NCBI RefSeq assembly: GCF_958298935.1
Contig: NC_084929.1
Span: forward strand, 7,874,001 to 7,938,000
Source: Phragmites australis
Lineage: Eukaryota; Streptophyta; Magnoliopsida; Poales; Poaceae
Length of the DNA: 64,000 bases
Direction: 5' to 3'
Shown here: one piece after another, positions 23,063 through 33,649 of the stretch
Position numbering within the stretch: position 1 is the first letter of the stretch
How the letters are laid out: each line of letters starts with the position of its first letter
Position numbers and translations under genes: made by a program
The notes under the pieces: generated by a model
What the model saw: the letters and a program-made list of their open reading frames with translations, nothing else
Database searches by the model: none
Told to the model about the DNA's origin: nothing

Positions 23063-23587
23063 CTTACCTATACATGTATCCGTCTACCCATCGGGTCGTA
23101 TTTTTTACTCACGAGTGTACCCATGGGTACCAAACGCTATCCATACACTACCCTATTGAGGTATTTACCTACAGATAAGCAGATAATTGGGATAAATTGT
23201 CATCCCTACTTTTAATTAGAATACTATAGCTACCCTACGATTCACAGGGATAAAAAAATCCACTCCCACCTCTAATTTTCTCTTCCTTCGTGTAAGCCCA
23301 AGGTAGCCGCTCCATTAACGCTGGATGAGGGAGGATTAGTCATCTGCACTACGTGTAGAAGGCGAGCTTGCTCCCCATCCTCACCAGCGTACACCTGCTT
23401 GCTAGTTGTTCCCATATGCTCCAATCCGCTGCATGTCACCTCCTGAAGAGGTCCATCGCTGCCCCTTGGCGCTCCCATCTGGATCACCACCGTCGCTATG
23501 TGTAGCCTGTAGTGCTGGGAAGAACTAGAGAAGAGAGAAAAGAAAGGTAATGAATTGAGCTTGCTGGAAGCCTGCATCCATGAGAAC
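23063..23587. other. Unassigned sequence
   Basis: The first part is AT-rich. 23280-23530 is GC-richer with an open minus-strand frame (23577-23272, 101 codons) of no recognisable domain; it may be a remnant but I cannot support a gene. Confidence 0.35.
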
Positions 23588-23840
23588 TGTTAGATGGAGA
23601 ATCTGGCCCTTGGCTATCTTCTGTGCATGCATGCATGGCGTGCATGGCATTGTGTGACTGTCACGGCTTCGATCCTGCGTGATCGAGTCCGGTGCTACTA
23701 GGATCATGCATTAGCACTAATCCCGGCCAGATATCCCTTGTATTAATTCTGTTTCTATAAATCACATGATGTGGTTATCTCAATCTTGGGATATAAATCA
23801 GTAACTTGTGTCTCCTATGGATGTGATATTTCCTCTCACA
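23588..23840 (+). repeat. Short copia LTR with adjacent Met-tRNA primer site
   Basis: The stretch from TGTTAGATGG to CCTCTCACA is followed at once by TGGTATCAG (23841-23849), the standard copia primer-binding site. A gag start follows. I infer a 253-bp 5' LTR. There is no partner LTR and no target duplication, so the 5' border is tentative. Confidence 0.55.
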
Positions 23841-23911
23841 TGGTATCAGTTATGTTCACATCCTGCGGCCATCACTTCCACTAACCAACAGCCATATCTT
23901 CTGATTGGATC

Positions 23912-24307
23912 ATGGACGCCATCGCCGCTGCACGCCAGCACGAGGACGAGGCCACCGGTGTTGCTGCACGCCAGAGCGAGGTAGAGCCTACTCGCATGCA
24001 TGAGCAGGGCACTGCACGTGAGGCCAAGACCACTTGCTTGTGTCAGGAGGCGGATGCGCATGCTACCGAGGATGTCCACCTATGCTAGGAGGTCGACGCC
24101 ACCATGCATGGCATGATGATCGCCAACGTCATGCTCCTCCATGAGGCGGCCGCCATCGCCAACCTCCACACCCAGGTTGTCAATGTCCAGAATATTCGTG
24201 CCCTCGTGCCGGTCGTTCTTGATCTTGTCTCCCCCAACTACACCAAGTGGTGCAACCGCTTCCTCACCCACTCGACAAATACTCCCTCGCTGATCACGTC
24301 CTCACCA
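23912..24307 (+). pseudogene. Copia gag fragment
   Basis: One frame from ATG at 23912 with a single TAG near 24088. The first half is Glu/Ala-rich, then VPVVLDLVSPNYTKWCNRFL, the NYTKW motif that opens the copia gag domain. It breaks off at the TRIM-like element at about 24300. The rest of the gag and all of pol are absent. Confidence 0.6.
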
Positions 24308-24571
24308 ACGCATCAAGTTCACCCAAAAGCCTAAGCTGATGGAGAAAAATAGGCAATTCACTTATACTTCAACATCCCCTCACTTGGAGGCTCCCTCATG
24401 CCTCAAACGTGAAAGTAGGAGTCAGCTGCAATTTTTTGTTTCATTGCGTCCGCAAAGACTAAAACTCGAGACCTCTAGCTCTGATACCAAATAGAGCTGT
24501 ATGCATCAACTAGTTCACCTAAAATCCTAAGCTAATAGGGGAAAGGTGGACAATTCCCTTATACTTCAATA
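24299..24571 (-). mobile_element. TRIM-like miniature LTR element
   Basis: Two related copies of about 75 bp (24299-24374 and 24498-24571), each ending ACTTCAA(C/T)A, flank an inner 120 bp. On the minus strand the inner region starts with TGGTATCAGAGC beside the right copy, a perfect Met-tRNA primer site. It ends with the purine tract AAGTGAGGGGA beside the left copy. That is the layout of a terminal-repeat retrotransposon in miniature. No coding capacity. Confidence 0.7.
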
Positions 24572-24708
24572 GGAACGAAGATGAGCAAAGGACGATGGTG
24601 TGTGCATGTGGATGGATAATGATGGTGTATTCGGTTGGGAGGAGTTCATGGATCATTGGGTGATTGTGTCCCACACGTCAGAGTAACAATGAAAAGAAAT
24701 AGTACTAA

Positions 24709-24971
24709 ATGTTCCATCCGTTCAGAAATAATAGACGTATTTCTTTTGGGTTCGATCTTCGAAGTTGGATTTTGACTAAGATTTTCTAATAAAATATATT
24801 GTTTATAGCTTCAAAACCTATATAGTGTGAAATTATTTTGAATTATGAACTTAGTTATATAATTTTATACACTAGATATTCTTATAATTTGATTAAATAT
24901 TAGTCAAAGTATGTAAAATTTGACTTTTTCAAAAAGAAATTCTCATACTATTTCTGAACTGAGGAAGTAAA
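24709..24971. mobile_element. Stowaway-like MITE
   Basis: The ends CATCCGTTCAGAAATAATAG and, inverted, TACTTCCTCAGTTCAGAAAT are terminal inverted repeats of the type common in grass Stowaway (Tc1/mariner) MITEs. The body is AT-rich without genes. A TA target site is likely but its exact position is uncertain. Confidence 0.65.
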
Positions 24972-24984
24972 TGTTTCTTAACCA

Positions 24985-25299
24985 TTCTAATGGTTTGTGA
25001 TTCTTATGCTACACTTTCTTTTGCTCCAAACACATCTTTCTGTTCGTTTCCTATGTTTTCCATTCCTCATATTTGCCACTACCTTATTATCCGTTCGTGC
25101 ATTTTCTCTTGTTCTGTTCCTTCAATCCAAACTGACCCCCACTCCTAACTATTTCCTGCAGCTTTTCCCTGTTCCTCTATTTTCTATTCCTCCATTTCCA
25201 AATGACCCATCCAACAAGGATCCCACTGCCGCTGACTAATCTTCCTAGTTCCTCGTCTTAGACACGTGGGCTCCACGGCACCACCCTCATGGCCCCAAC
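24985..25299. other. No gene recognised
   Basis: Pyrimidine-rich plus strand (T/C-rich 25000-25200). The open frames here have no recognisable domain. Confidence 0.4.
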
Positions 25300-26062
25300 G
25301 TGTAATCGAAGGTGCCCATAGACCACCTAGGCGAGTTTGTAAAACTATGGGGGGGGGGTGATGCAAGGCATCCAACTACAGAACACATCCCAGATGATAT
25401 AACATGGACATTCACACCACACGACGAGTACACAATGGCCTCTGCATACAAGGCTCAATTCTTAGGATCCACAAGCATCGCTTACCGTGCACTCATATGG
25501 AAAACATGGGTGCCACCGAAATACAAATTCTTCGCATGGCTAATCATTCAAAACAGAGTGTGGATTGCCGATAGACTCGTGGCCAGAAAGACACACAACC
25601 CGGTCCGTGCGCTGTGCGGCTACTTAGCGGAAACGACTAACCACCTACTCGCATAATGTAGATTCACAAAACACATCTGGGACGCAATCGCGACCTGGGT
25701 TGGGTACCTAGAGCTCAGGCCGGCACATTGGCCACCAAGTGACTTGGTCCAGGACTGGTGGACATCAATCGCCACAGCTCCTTGCATGGCAGAAAAAGCC
25801 ATCCAAAGTCTGGTCTTGCTTACTTCATGGGAAATCTGGAAGGAGAGGAATGCACGAGTCTTCCAACAGCCATACCTTTCGGCAATACCCCTCGAGAACA
25901 AGATCAGAGAGGAAGCCCGAACTTGGCATGTGGCGGGAGCGTCGTGCCTAAGTGCATTTCTTGATCACACTGTATAGCCTTTTCTTTTTTCTTTAGGCGT
26001 CTCCCAGGGTGCCTTTGGTGTAAACTTTTCTGCTTTAGCAATGAAATAAGCACAAAAAAAGG
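25300..26062 (+). mobile_element. 5'-truncated LINE (L1-type) tail
   Basis: The frame encodes the C-terminal zinc-binding region that follows LINE reverse transcriptase in plants (zf-RVT): WTFTPHDEYTMASAYKAQF, then VPPKYKFFAWLIIQNRVWIA, then, after an in-frame TAA at about 25654, LLTSWEIWKERNARVF and a stop near 25975. A short 3' region ends in CACAAAAAAAGG at about 26062, a poly(A)-like tail. The endonuclease and polymerase domains are absent, as in most 5'-truncated LINE copies. It sits directly upstream of the first DGAT1-like exon I can find. Confidence 0.75.
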
Positions 26063-26255
26063 CATATCAGTGCTTCAGGTCACATGTTGAGGTTGTAATG
26101 GTTGGTTTATTCTACTTAGTTTTTTGCAGTAATCTTTGCTTGATATTTTTGTATATTTGTTGAGCTTTTTCTTCAAAGCTTTATCTTCTGGATGGCATAT
26201 CTTCCAGCTGCGGGAACCCTGCTCTCTTATACTTCCCTTTTGTAATTTGTAACAG

Positions 26256-28769
26256 AGTCTTGCAGGCCTTTTCAACCTGTGCATTATTGTTCTGGTTGCA
26301 GTGAACAGCAGGTTTATTATCGAGAACTTAATGAAGGTTTTTACTAGCCTTTTTCCCATCTAGCAAGTAGATGCCACTGCTTTCTCTCTCTCTCCAGCGC
26401 ATAACATATTTATTTGAGTTATTTCCTCTTAATTTTTTTTGCAGTATGGATTATTAATAAGAGCTGGCTTTTGGTTTAACGCTAAATCATTACGAGACTG
26501 GCCACTGCTAATGTGTTGGTAATATTCTATACTGCTCTATCTTGCACTTTTTCATTACATTATTATATCTGAAACTGATCAACTTTACATTCTTTTTTTT
26601 AGCCTTAGTCTACCTGCCTCCCCCCCTTGGTGCATTTGCTGTCGAAAAGCTGGCATTCAACAATCTTATTACCGATGCTGTAAGCAGATATCTCTTAGCT
26701 ATGCACCTTACATTACTGATGTACGGTTTTCTATTAAACAATTTATACATTTGTCCATATTGTGTATGGACTATTCATTGTATTTGATAGAAACAGTCAT
26801 GAGGCCCTTTTATTTGATACAATATTACTTCAAAATTTCCTTATACACCATTGAATCCTAGTGTTATTCACTTTTTGCAGGTTGCTACCTGTCTTCATGT
26901 TATTCTTACAACGGTTGAAATTGTATATCCAGTGCTTGTGATTCTTATGTAAGTATATGCAACATTTCAAAAATGTGATTATGCAAATTGCTCTGCAGCA
27001 AGAGATCGTCATCTAATTTATCAAGAAGGCACATAGAAGCAGAAGAAAATAAATGTTCAAATATTCTGTATAGCAAATATGAAGCTACCATGAGCCTATT
27101 TTGAAAAGACAATTACATTTAGAATTTTTTGTAAGCTAGAGGTTTTGCAAGAGTATGATGTTCTTTTGGCATGGTTTAAAAATCAAATCCTGTATCTTGG
27201 TTCAGGTGTGTTTCTGCAGTTTTGTCAGGCTTTCTGTTAATGTTTATTGCCTGCATTGTTTGGCTGAAGGTTTAATCTTTTGCACATACAAACCATGATA
27301 TAAAGAAATTGATCACAAGCGGCAAGAAGGTTGTCATGTGTTCCAGTGTGTCTTTCGTTTTTGTTGGCTCTGCTTTTGTTACTAACTTTGGGTGTGTGTG
27401 TGTGTATAAATAATAGCTTTATGGTCCTGCTTGCATGAGGAGGATTAGGAGGCCATAAGAAACAGATATATGAACACCTCTAGTTATAGCCACTTGTGTT
27501 GCTTGAGTTTAACCTCCCTTTCTATTTTGTTGATAATGAACTTAGCGCAGCTGACATGGATAGTTTACAAGCTCCAACTTTAGGGAGTCTAATATACTTC
27601 ATGATGGCGCCATCACTCTGTTATCAGGTATTTTGTCATCATTGTGTATGTTAATTCTAAAGGAATTGTGCAAACCTGAAATTCTGAAAGACGGTTATTC
27701 TAAACAGGATCGTTTATAGATTGGGCCATCTCTTATTCATTAAATAAAACTGTAGGGCATTCTCCTAATTAATTTAAAGTAAGAAGAGAGATATGTTCTG
27801 CAGCTTCGCTACATAGTATATGTTGCAAATTTTGAAGTTCATCTGCTTTTTAGCGAGGCACCTGGAATTTTGGTCCTCTATGCCTCTTCTCAACTGGCTT
27901 TGAATTCATATTAATGTATTTACATGTTGGTTTATTTATTCATTTGTATTTTTACCCTGTCATTGCTGCACATTAAGCTATATCCTTGTATTCATTAGTC
28001 AAAACTGAAATACTAGACTCTAGTCAGTAGTCAAATCACTAGCGGTGACTGACAATGTTCTACATCCTTATTGTTGATATTTCGGGTTGTTAGAGATATT
28101 TAATTTTTTTATTGCCTTTTGAGTATCCATTTCTACTTAGCTGCAAAAGGAGAGCTAACAGGGTCCCTAACTTTTAGAAATGAATCTTTTTGGAGTTAAT
28201 TGCAAAAAATACATATATTGTGTCATTTGTAACATAAAACTATAACTTTTGTTTCTAATAATACCAAACTACAAGTATTATGCTATTTGTAACACAAAAC
28301 TACATATATTATATTATTTGTAATACAAAACTACAACTATTAATGTTTAATGTGTCCCCGTTAGTTTGATTGTAACTCAAAACTACAACTATCCATAGTT
28401 GTAAGATAGTTGTAGTTTTGTGTTATAAATAACACAATATATGTAGTTTTATTTAATTCACTCATCTTTTTGCTATTATTCTTGCAGGCAAGCTATCCTC
28501 GAAATCAATATATTAGAAAAGGTTGGCTGGTTCGTCAAATTATTCTTTACTTGATATTTACTGGTCTCCAAGGATTCATATTGAACAAGTAAGCCATTCA
28601 GATATCTTTGTATGTCTTGTAAAATATCCTCAGGAAATAATCATTTATTGTTTTTATAAACTTGCAGTACATAAATCCAATTGTTGTGAACTCTCAACAT
28701 CCACTGAAGGGAGGACTATTGAATGCTGTAGAGACTGTTTTGAAGCTCTCATTCCAATTTCTATATTTA
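26256..28769 (+). pseudogene. DGAT1-like exon block 1 (before the MULE)
   Basis: Exons read at 26256-26336, 26445-26518, 26603-26679, 26881-26948, 27206-27329, about 27529-27627, 28488-28588 and 28668-28769. GT donors and AG acceptors flank nearly all of them, and the phases fit DGAT1 protein order. Most transmembrane segments fall here. 26603-26679 has seven Cs in a run where six keep the frame. 27206-27329 contains TAA where VNSFAHTN-like sequence is expected. The exon near 27529 seems to have lost its acceptor. 28488-28588 is one base short in GFIIEQ. The final exon is cut by the MULE in the LSLPNLYLW region. Confidence 0.88.
28194..28470. mobile_element. MITE-like inverted-repeat element in a DGAT1 intron
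   Basis: The ends are inverted copies of about 50 bases: GTTAATTGCAAAAAATACAT at the left, GTAGTTTTATTTAATTC at the right, with matching ATATATTGTGTNATTTNTAACA inside. The body repeats AAAACTACAACTAT-type units in both directions. No coding capacity. Superfamily not assigned. Confidence 0.6.
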
Positions 28770-29805
28770 GGGGGGAAAGTCCATTTTACTCCCCCCAACA
28801 ATCCACTTTGTCCGACTGACCCCAAATAAAAACTTGACTTGTTTTACATCCCAAACAGTTCAATACTGGTCAATTAACACCCTAACCTGGTTTTGCCTAC
28901 TTGGACGCTTTTTCGCCGACATGGAGAGGTTTTGCCACATGGAAGATGACATAACCATGGCCCACAGATCAGTATCAGTAAATAGCAATTATGTTGTTGC
29001 ACAAACCAAAACCAAGACAGCTGGGAGCCTGGAAAAGTCACCATTTTCTTTTTTTTCTTGAGCTTGTGCGGCATGGCTGAGCTTTGAAGCTCGTTCAACC
29101 TCTGCAAGGTAAGATGGCAGGGCTCAGGTGAATAGTAAAATTGGTGGAGGAGGTCGGTGTGAGTTCAGGAGTGGTAGTGGTTTGACAGAGTCCGCAGGGT
29201 GGCCCTACAGGGCATTTCGTCGAGCGGGTGGCCTGCATGGAGCATAATCCTCTGTTTATCCGACTTTGGCTGGGGCCTCCAAGACGTGGAGTCCCACACG
29301 GCCAACCAATTCATGGTGGACTAGTCAGCCTCCAAGAAACATGCAGCAAAAGGGAGTCGCCGTCCCTCATGCAGCGCTGGCCAGGGCTGTAGTGCTGCCA
29401 CCCACTCCTAGCCTTGGATCTGCGCCAACTGGAGTAGGACAGAGCGTCAGGTCTGCACCAACTGGAGCAGAGGAAGAGTGTCGGAGCCTCTGTCGAAGCC
29501 GGCCTCGCAACCACCCACAGCGCTGCCATCAGTAACAGCCATGGCTCTGTTCTTCTTTTCCCTGGGTGCTTGGGCGAGGCAGAAAAGAGAGGAAGAAGAC
29601 AGAGATGGCGTGGAGTGCTCATGTGGACTCCCTACGTGGCAAAACCGTTTCGCATTGGAAAAAATATGTCCACGTCGGCAAAACCACTAGTTAAAACCAG
29701 GTTAGGGTGTTAGTTAACAAGTATTGAATTGCTCAGGGTCTAAAACGAGTCAAGTTTTTGTTTGGGGTCAGACGGACAAAATGGATTGTAAAATTGACTT
29801 TTTAC
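28770..29805. mobile_element. MULE-like (Mutator) element, possible Pack-MULE
   Basis: Terminal inverted repeats of roughly 150-180 bp: the left arm from GGGGGGAAAGTCCATTTTAC (28770), the right arm ending GTAAAATTGACTTTTTAC (29805). They share TTTGTCCGNCTGACCCC, AAAAACTTGACT and ACACCCTAACCTGGTTTT. The 9-base flanks CTATATTTA (28761-28769) and TTATATTTA (29806-29814) differ at one base, as in a Mutator 9-bp duplication. The core 29090-29700 is GC-rich and unlike the AT-rich surroundings, suggesting captured gene sequence. Its open frames (for example 29266-29535) have no domain I recognise. The DGAT1 exon does not resume directly after the element, so some flank was lost. Confidence 0.75.
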
Positions 29806-29969
29806 TTATATTTATACATTCAAATAGAAAACCAGTCCTAGAAATATCAGTTTATATTCATGCTTTTCCTTAGAGCTTCCATGATCCGGAAGAAATATTT
29901 TTTTCTTATGCTCTTTAAAATGTGAATATTTGCAGTTTGAACTTACATTCTTTTATACAGGTTAAATAT

Positions 29970-30928
29970 TGTTGGAGCAAGAGTTTCTCTTGCCCCAACA
30001 AGTACGGTGAGAGTTTCTTCTAAGGAGAAGACTCAAGTTTGGAGACAAAGTTTAAAAGGAAGGAACACCACGAATATATTGATGGTAAAAAAAATGGATC
30101 GATCTGGGAAGAGTATCACAGCGTGACTTGGTATTTTTTCACCTTTGTGTCTTTCTGCCGTCTAGTTCATGTCTATCGCTCAGACGACTAGGGCTCCTAT
30201 TTATAGGGCCGTGCATAGCTTGGTGTACAAGTTTATCATAATGTACAAATATCTGGGATATGACCGAATTACTGGACCTTATTCTGGATAACTACTTTCT
30301 ACCCTACCTGGGAGATAAATATCCACCATAGTAACTATCGTCGTGCCTGCCCCCTGAAGGGGGCGAGCCGGTCACCAATTGCAACCCGGTGTCGCACTAT
30401 CAGGGGTATCAGGATAGCCTCCATTACGCTGAGGTGTCAGAGCGGCGTCCACCAGTCTAGGTATTTAATGCCGGTCACTTCCTCGCAGGCAAAGCATGGC
30501 CAGTGCTCCCCTTCGGGCAGATCTTTCCTGAGGCCTGATGGCTCACCCTGTAGCCTCCGGGAAGCCGGCCCGAGCAGCTGGAGACGGGGGCCTCGGGAGG
30601 CATGGCTCCGGGAGGTGAAGGATGCGGGAGTCAGGACTCTGAAAGGTCAGGGCTTCGGGAGGCCGAGGCTTCAGGGGACCAAGGATTCCGAAGACCGAGG
30701 TTTCGGGGGGCCAGGCTTCGGGAGGTTGGGCTTTGGGAGGCTGAGCCTTCGAGAGGCTGGGCTTGTTAAGCCAAGGGAAGGCTTCGAAGGTACGAAGAGG
30801 TGGCGCGAAGGAGCCCGATAGCTTCAGAGGTCGAGCCTTTAGCTGAGGGTCCGAAGATCAAGGCTCCGAAGGGATCTGGATAGTAATCTTCAACCATTAT
30901 CCTCACGCTTGTTTATTTTCCCCCAACA
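29970..30928 (-). repeat. 3' LTR of the LARD-like element
   Basis: 959 bp. A TATA-like sequence read on the minus strand (CCTATAAATAGGAGCC) lies at about 30196-30212. By eye roughly one base in ten differs from the LTR at 36290 in the first 60 bases. Confidence 0.88.
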
Positions 30929-31679
30929 GTACCCCCTAATTCTTGGGCCCCGATGTTTCGGAGGGGGTAGAGGATGTAGAGGAAAACCAACCCCAGCCTG
31001 GTATAGTATCAAGGATGCCCGATGGCGATTCCTGTCCTTAAGAAGTTTTTTTGTCGGGAACCATGGGCGTCGATGTCGAGGCCCAAGACTGATGGCGTAC
31101 TGGTGGTGACAATCTGCTACGGAGCTTGTTGGAGCTGGCATGCGTGATGTCGGGACCCTAGACCGGAGGGGCGTCGATGGAGGTCGTGTACTCCGGGGTC
31201 TGTGCCGAGGCCGATACAGGCTATCCGGATTCCTTCGGTAATGGTTCTTCTTGCCTTTTGAGGTCGCTAGAGTAGAGATTACGTGTAGGATCAGGGGACC
31301 CTATGCGTTTTTCTGGCAGAATGAGACGTGCCACTACTGCGTTCTAACTAGATAATGCGGGGCGTCATTTAGGGTCTTGTGCCCACGTCCTTGTCACGCG
31401 CCAAAAGGAGTCTGGGTTATTAAGGCGACGAGACGTCCGTGCGAGAAAACGAGGCATTTATCGTGGAACGCTGCCACATGCTGGCGGAACGACCGGGGTA
31501 TGGCCAAGGTCCCCTCAGGCATTCAATGGGGGACACCGCTACGTCGGTTCTGCTTCATCTCCCGAGCTTACATGGCTGCTTGGCCTGGGTATAAAGCTAG
31601 GGTCATCCAGCTGGATTCTCCACAGCCCTACGAGTGAGCAGTTAGCCTTGACTTGAGTATAGCGTCGACTTACCGAAGT

Positions 31680-32780
31680 CTAGGCGGTAGAGGTGGTATG
31701 CGACCTCCTCGACCCTTAGTCGATGTCCGGCTCTGGAGGTACTCCGTCCGGAGCCTGGCGATGGCGTGTCGGAGGCGAAACCGAAGGCTAGGTAGTAGAG
31801 GTGGTCCATGACCCCCTCGGCCCTTAGTCACTGCCCGGCTCCGGAGGTACTCCGTCCAGAGCTCGGCAAAGGCGTGTCGGAGGCGAAGCCAAAGGATAGA
31901 TGGGAGAGGTGGCCCGTGACACCCTCGGCCCTTAGACGCTGCCCAGCTCCGAAGGTACTCCGTCCGGAGCCTGGCAACGGCGTGTCGGAAGCGAAGCCAA
32001 AGGCTAGATGGGAGAGGTGGTCCGCAACCCCCTCGGCCCTTAGCCACTGCCCGGCTCCGGAGGTACTCCGTCCAGAGCCTGGCGACGGTGTGTCGGAGGC
32101 GAGGTTGAAGGCTAGGCGGTAGAGGTGGTCCGCGACCCCCTCGGCCCTTAGCCGCTGCCCGGCTCCGGAGGTACTCCGTCCAGAGCCTGGCGACGGCGTG
32201 TCGCAGGCGAAGCCGAAGGCTAGATGGGAGAGGTGGTCTGCGACACCCTCGACCCTTAGCCGCTGCCTAGCTCCGGAGGTACTCCGTCCGGAGCCTGGCG
32301 ACGGCGTGTTGGAAGCGAAGTTGAAGGCTAGATGGGAGAGGTGGTCCGTGACCCCCTCGCCCCTTAGTCGCTGCCTGGCTTCGGAGGTACTCTGTCTGGA
32401 GTCTGGCGATGGCGTGTCAGATGCAAAGCTGAAGGCTAGGCGGTAGAGGTGGTCCGCGACCCCCTCGGCCCTTAGCCGCTGTCCGGCTCTGGAGGTACTC
32501 CGTCTGGAGCCTGACAATGGTGTGTCGGAGGCAAAGCTGAAGGCTAGATGGGAGAGGTGGTTCGCGACCCCCTTGGTCCTTAGTCGCTGTCCGACTTCGG
32601 AGGTTCTCCGTCCGAAGCTAGGCGGGAGATGTGGTCCATGACCCTCTAGGCCCTTAGCCGCTGCCCGGCACCGAAGGTAATCGGTCTGGAGCCTGGCGAT
32701 GGCATGTCGAAGGCGAAGCCGAAGGCTAGGCGGGAGAGGTGGTCCACGACTCCTTCAGCCTTTAGCCGCTGCAATGAATT
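31680..32780 (-). repeat. 108-bp tandem repeat array, about ten copies
   Basis: Units begin near 31687, 31795, 31904, 32012 and so on, with GGAGAGGTGGTCCGCGACC-type cores. A unit is about 108 bases, that is 36 codons, so the frame stays open. The minus strand, which is the element's sense strand, is open from 32517 to 31828 (229 codons) as 36-residue repeats containing AEGVADHLSHLAFGFASDTP. Two more units lie at 35090-35310. A stop-free unit of a length divisible by three opens long frames by chance, so coding is only a possibility. Confidence 0.85.
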
Positions 32781-33086
32781 TGCGGCCTCTGCAATGTACA
32801 GTTGAGGGTTCCGCTCTATTTCCCGTGCCAAGCAGCTTGGGTTTTTATTAAATGTCAGTATAATTTTCACAAAATGATGTATGAAATGTGTCTTTAAAGG
32901 AGATGGTGGGGTAATGATTTTACCTTTTACCATACGTGTTTGAGTCACGCGGGTCATACCTTTCCCTGTAGAGAGGGGGATTTTTATACCCTTTGATCTG
33001 TTTGCTGTGCCAATTGGAGTCCAGTGGGTTTCTTGCCCCTTCAACACGGGGGCATTTGCCTTCAAAATGTCGGGGTATTCTTCCCG

Positions 33087-33640
33087 TCAGGTCCTTTCAG
33101 AACCTTTCCGCCTGGCAGAGTTTTCGGAAAACATCCCCATTTCTAGGGGTTTTGGGAAGTCTCTCCATTTTAGCAGAGGTTTGGTAAATTCTCCGTGGTG
33201 CGGAGGTTTGTTAAAGCTCTCCGTTTTTGCCAGAGGTTTTGTAAAACTCTCCGTTGTGCGGAGGTTTTTGGAAGTCTCTCCATTTTGGCAGAGGTTTCGT
33301 AAACTCTCTGTGTTGCGGAGGTTTGGTAAAGCTCTTCGTTTTTGCTGGAGGTTTTGTAAAAAATTTTGTTGTGCAGAGGTTTTGTAAGGTTCTCCGTTTT
33401 TGCCAGAGGTTTTGTAAGGTTTTCCGTTTTTGCCAGAGGTTTTGTAAGGTTCTTCGTTTTTGCCGGAGGTTTTGTAAGATTCTCCATTTTTGCCGGAGGT
33501 TTTGTAAGGTACTCCGCTTTTGCTGTAGGTTTTGTAAGGTTCTCCATTTTTGCCGGAGGTTTTGTAAGACTCTCTGTTTTTCGGAGGTTTTGTAAGACTC
33601 TCCGTTTTTTGCCAGAGGTTTTGTATGACTCCTTGGCATG
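33087..33640. repeat. 30-bp tandem repeat array, about 17 copies
   Basis: The unit is GAGGTTTTGTAAGGTTCTCC followed by a GTTTTTGCC-type spacer, 30 bases (ten codons). Frames are open on both strands. On the minus strand the unit reads as ten-residue repeats such as KTSGKNGEPY or TKPLAKTENL. Copies become less regular towards 33090. Confidence 0.85.
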
Positions 33641-33649
33641 TATTAATGC

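Noticed and set aside
31808..32446. Plus-strand ORFs in the 108-bp array
   Set aside because: The element's sense strand is minus and a stop-free unit divisible by three opens frames on both strands; plus-strand coding has no support.
33087..33640. Regular 30-base repeats as a possible CRISPR array
   Set aside because: Units follow each other without unique spacers and the setting is a plant retroelement; it is a tandem repeat.
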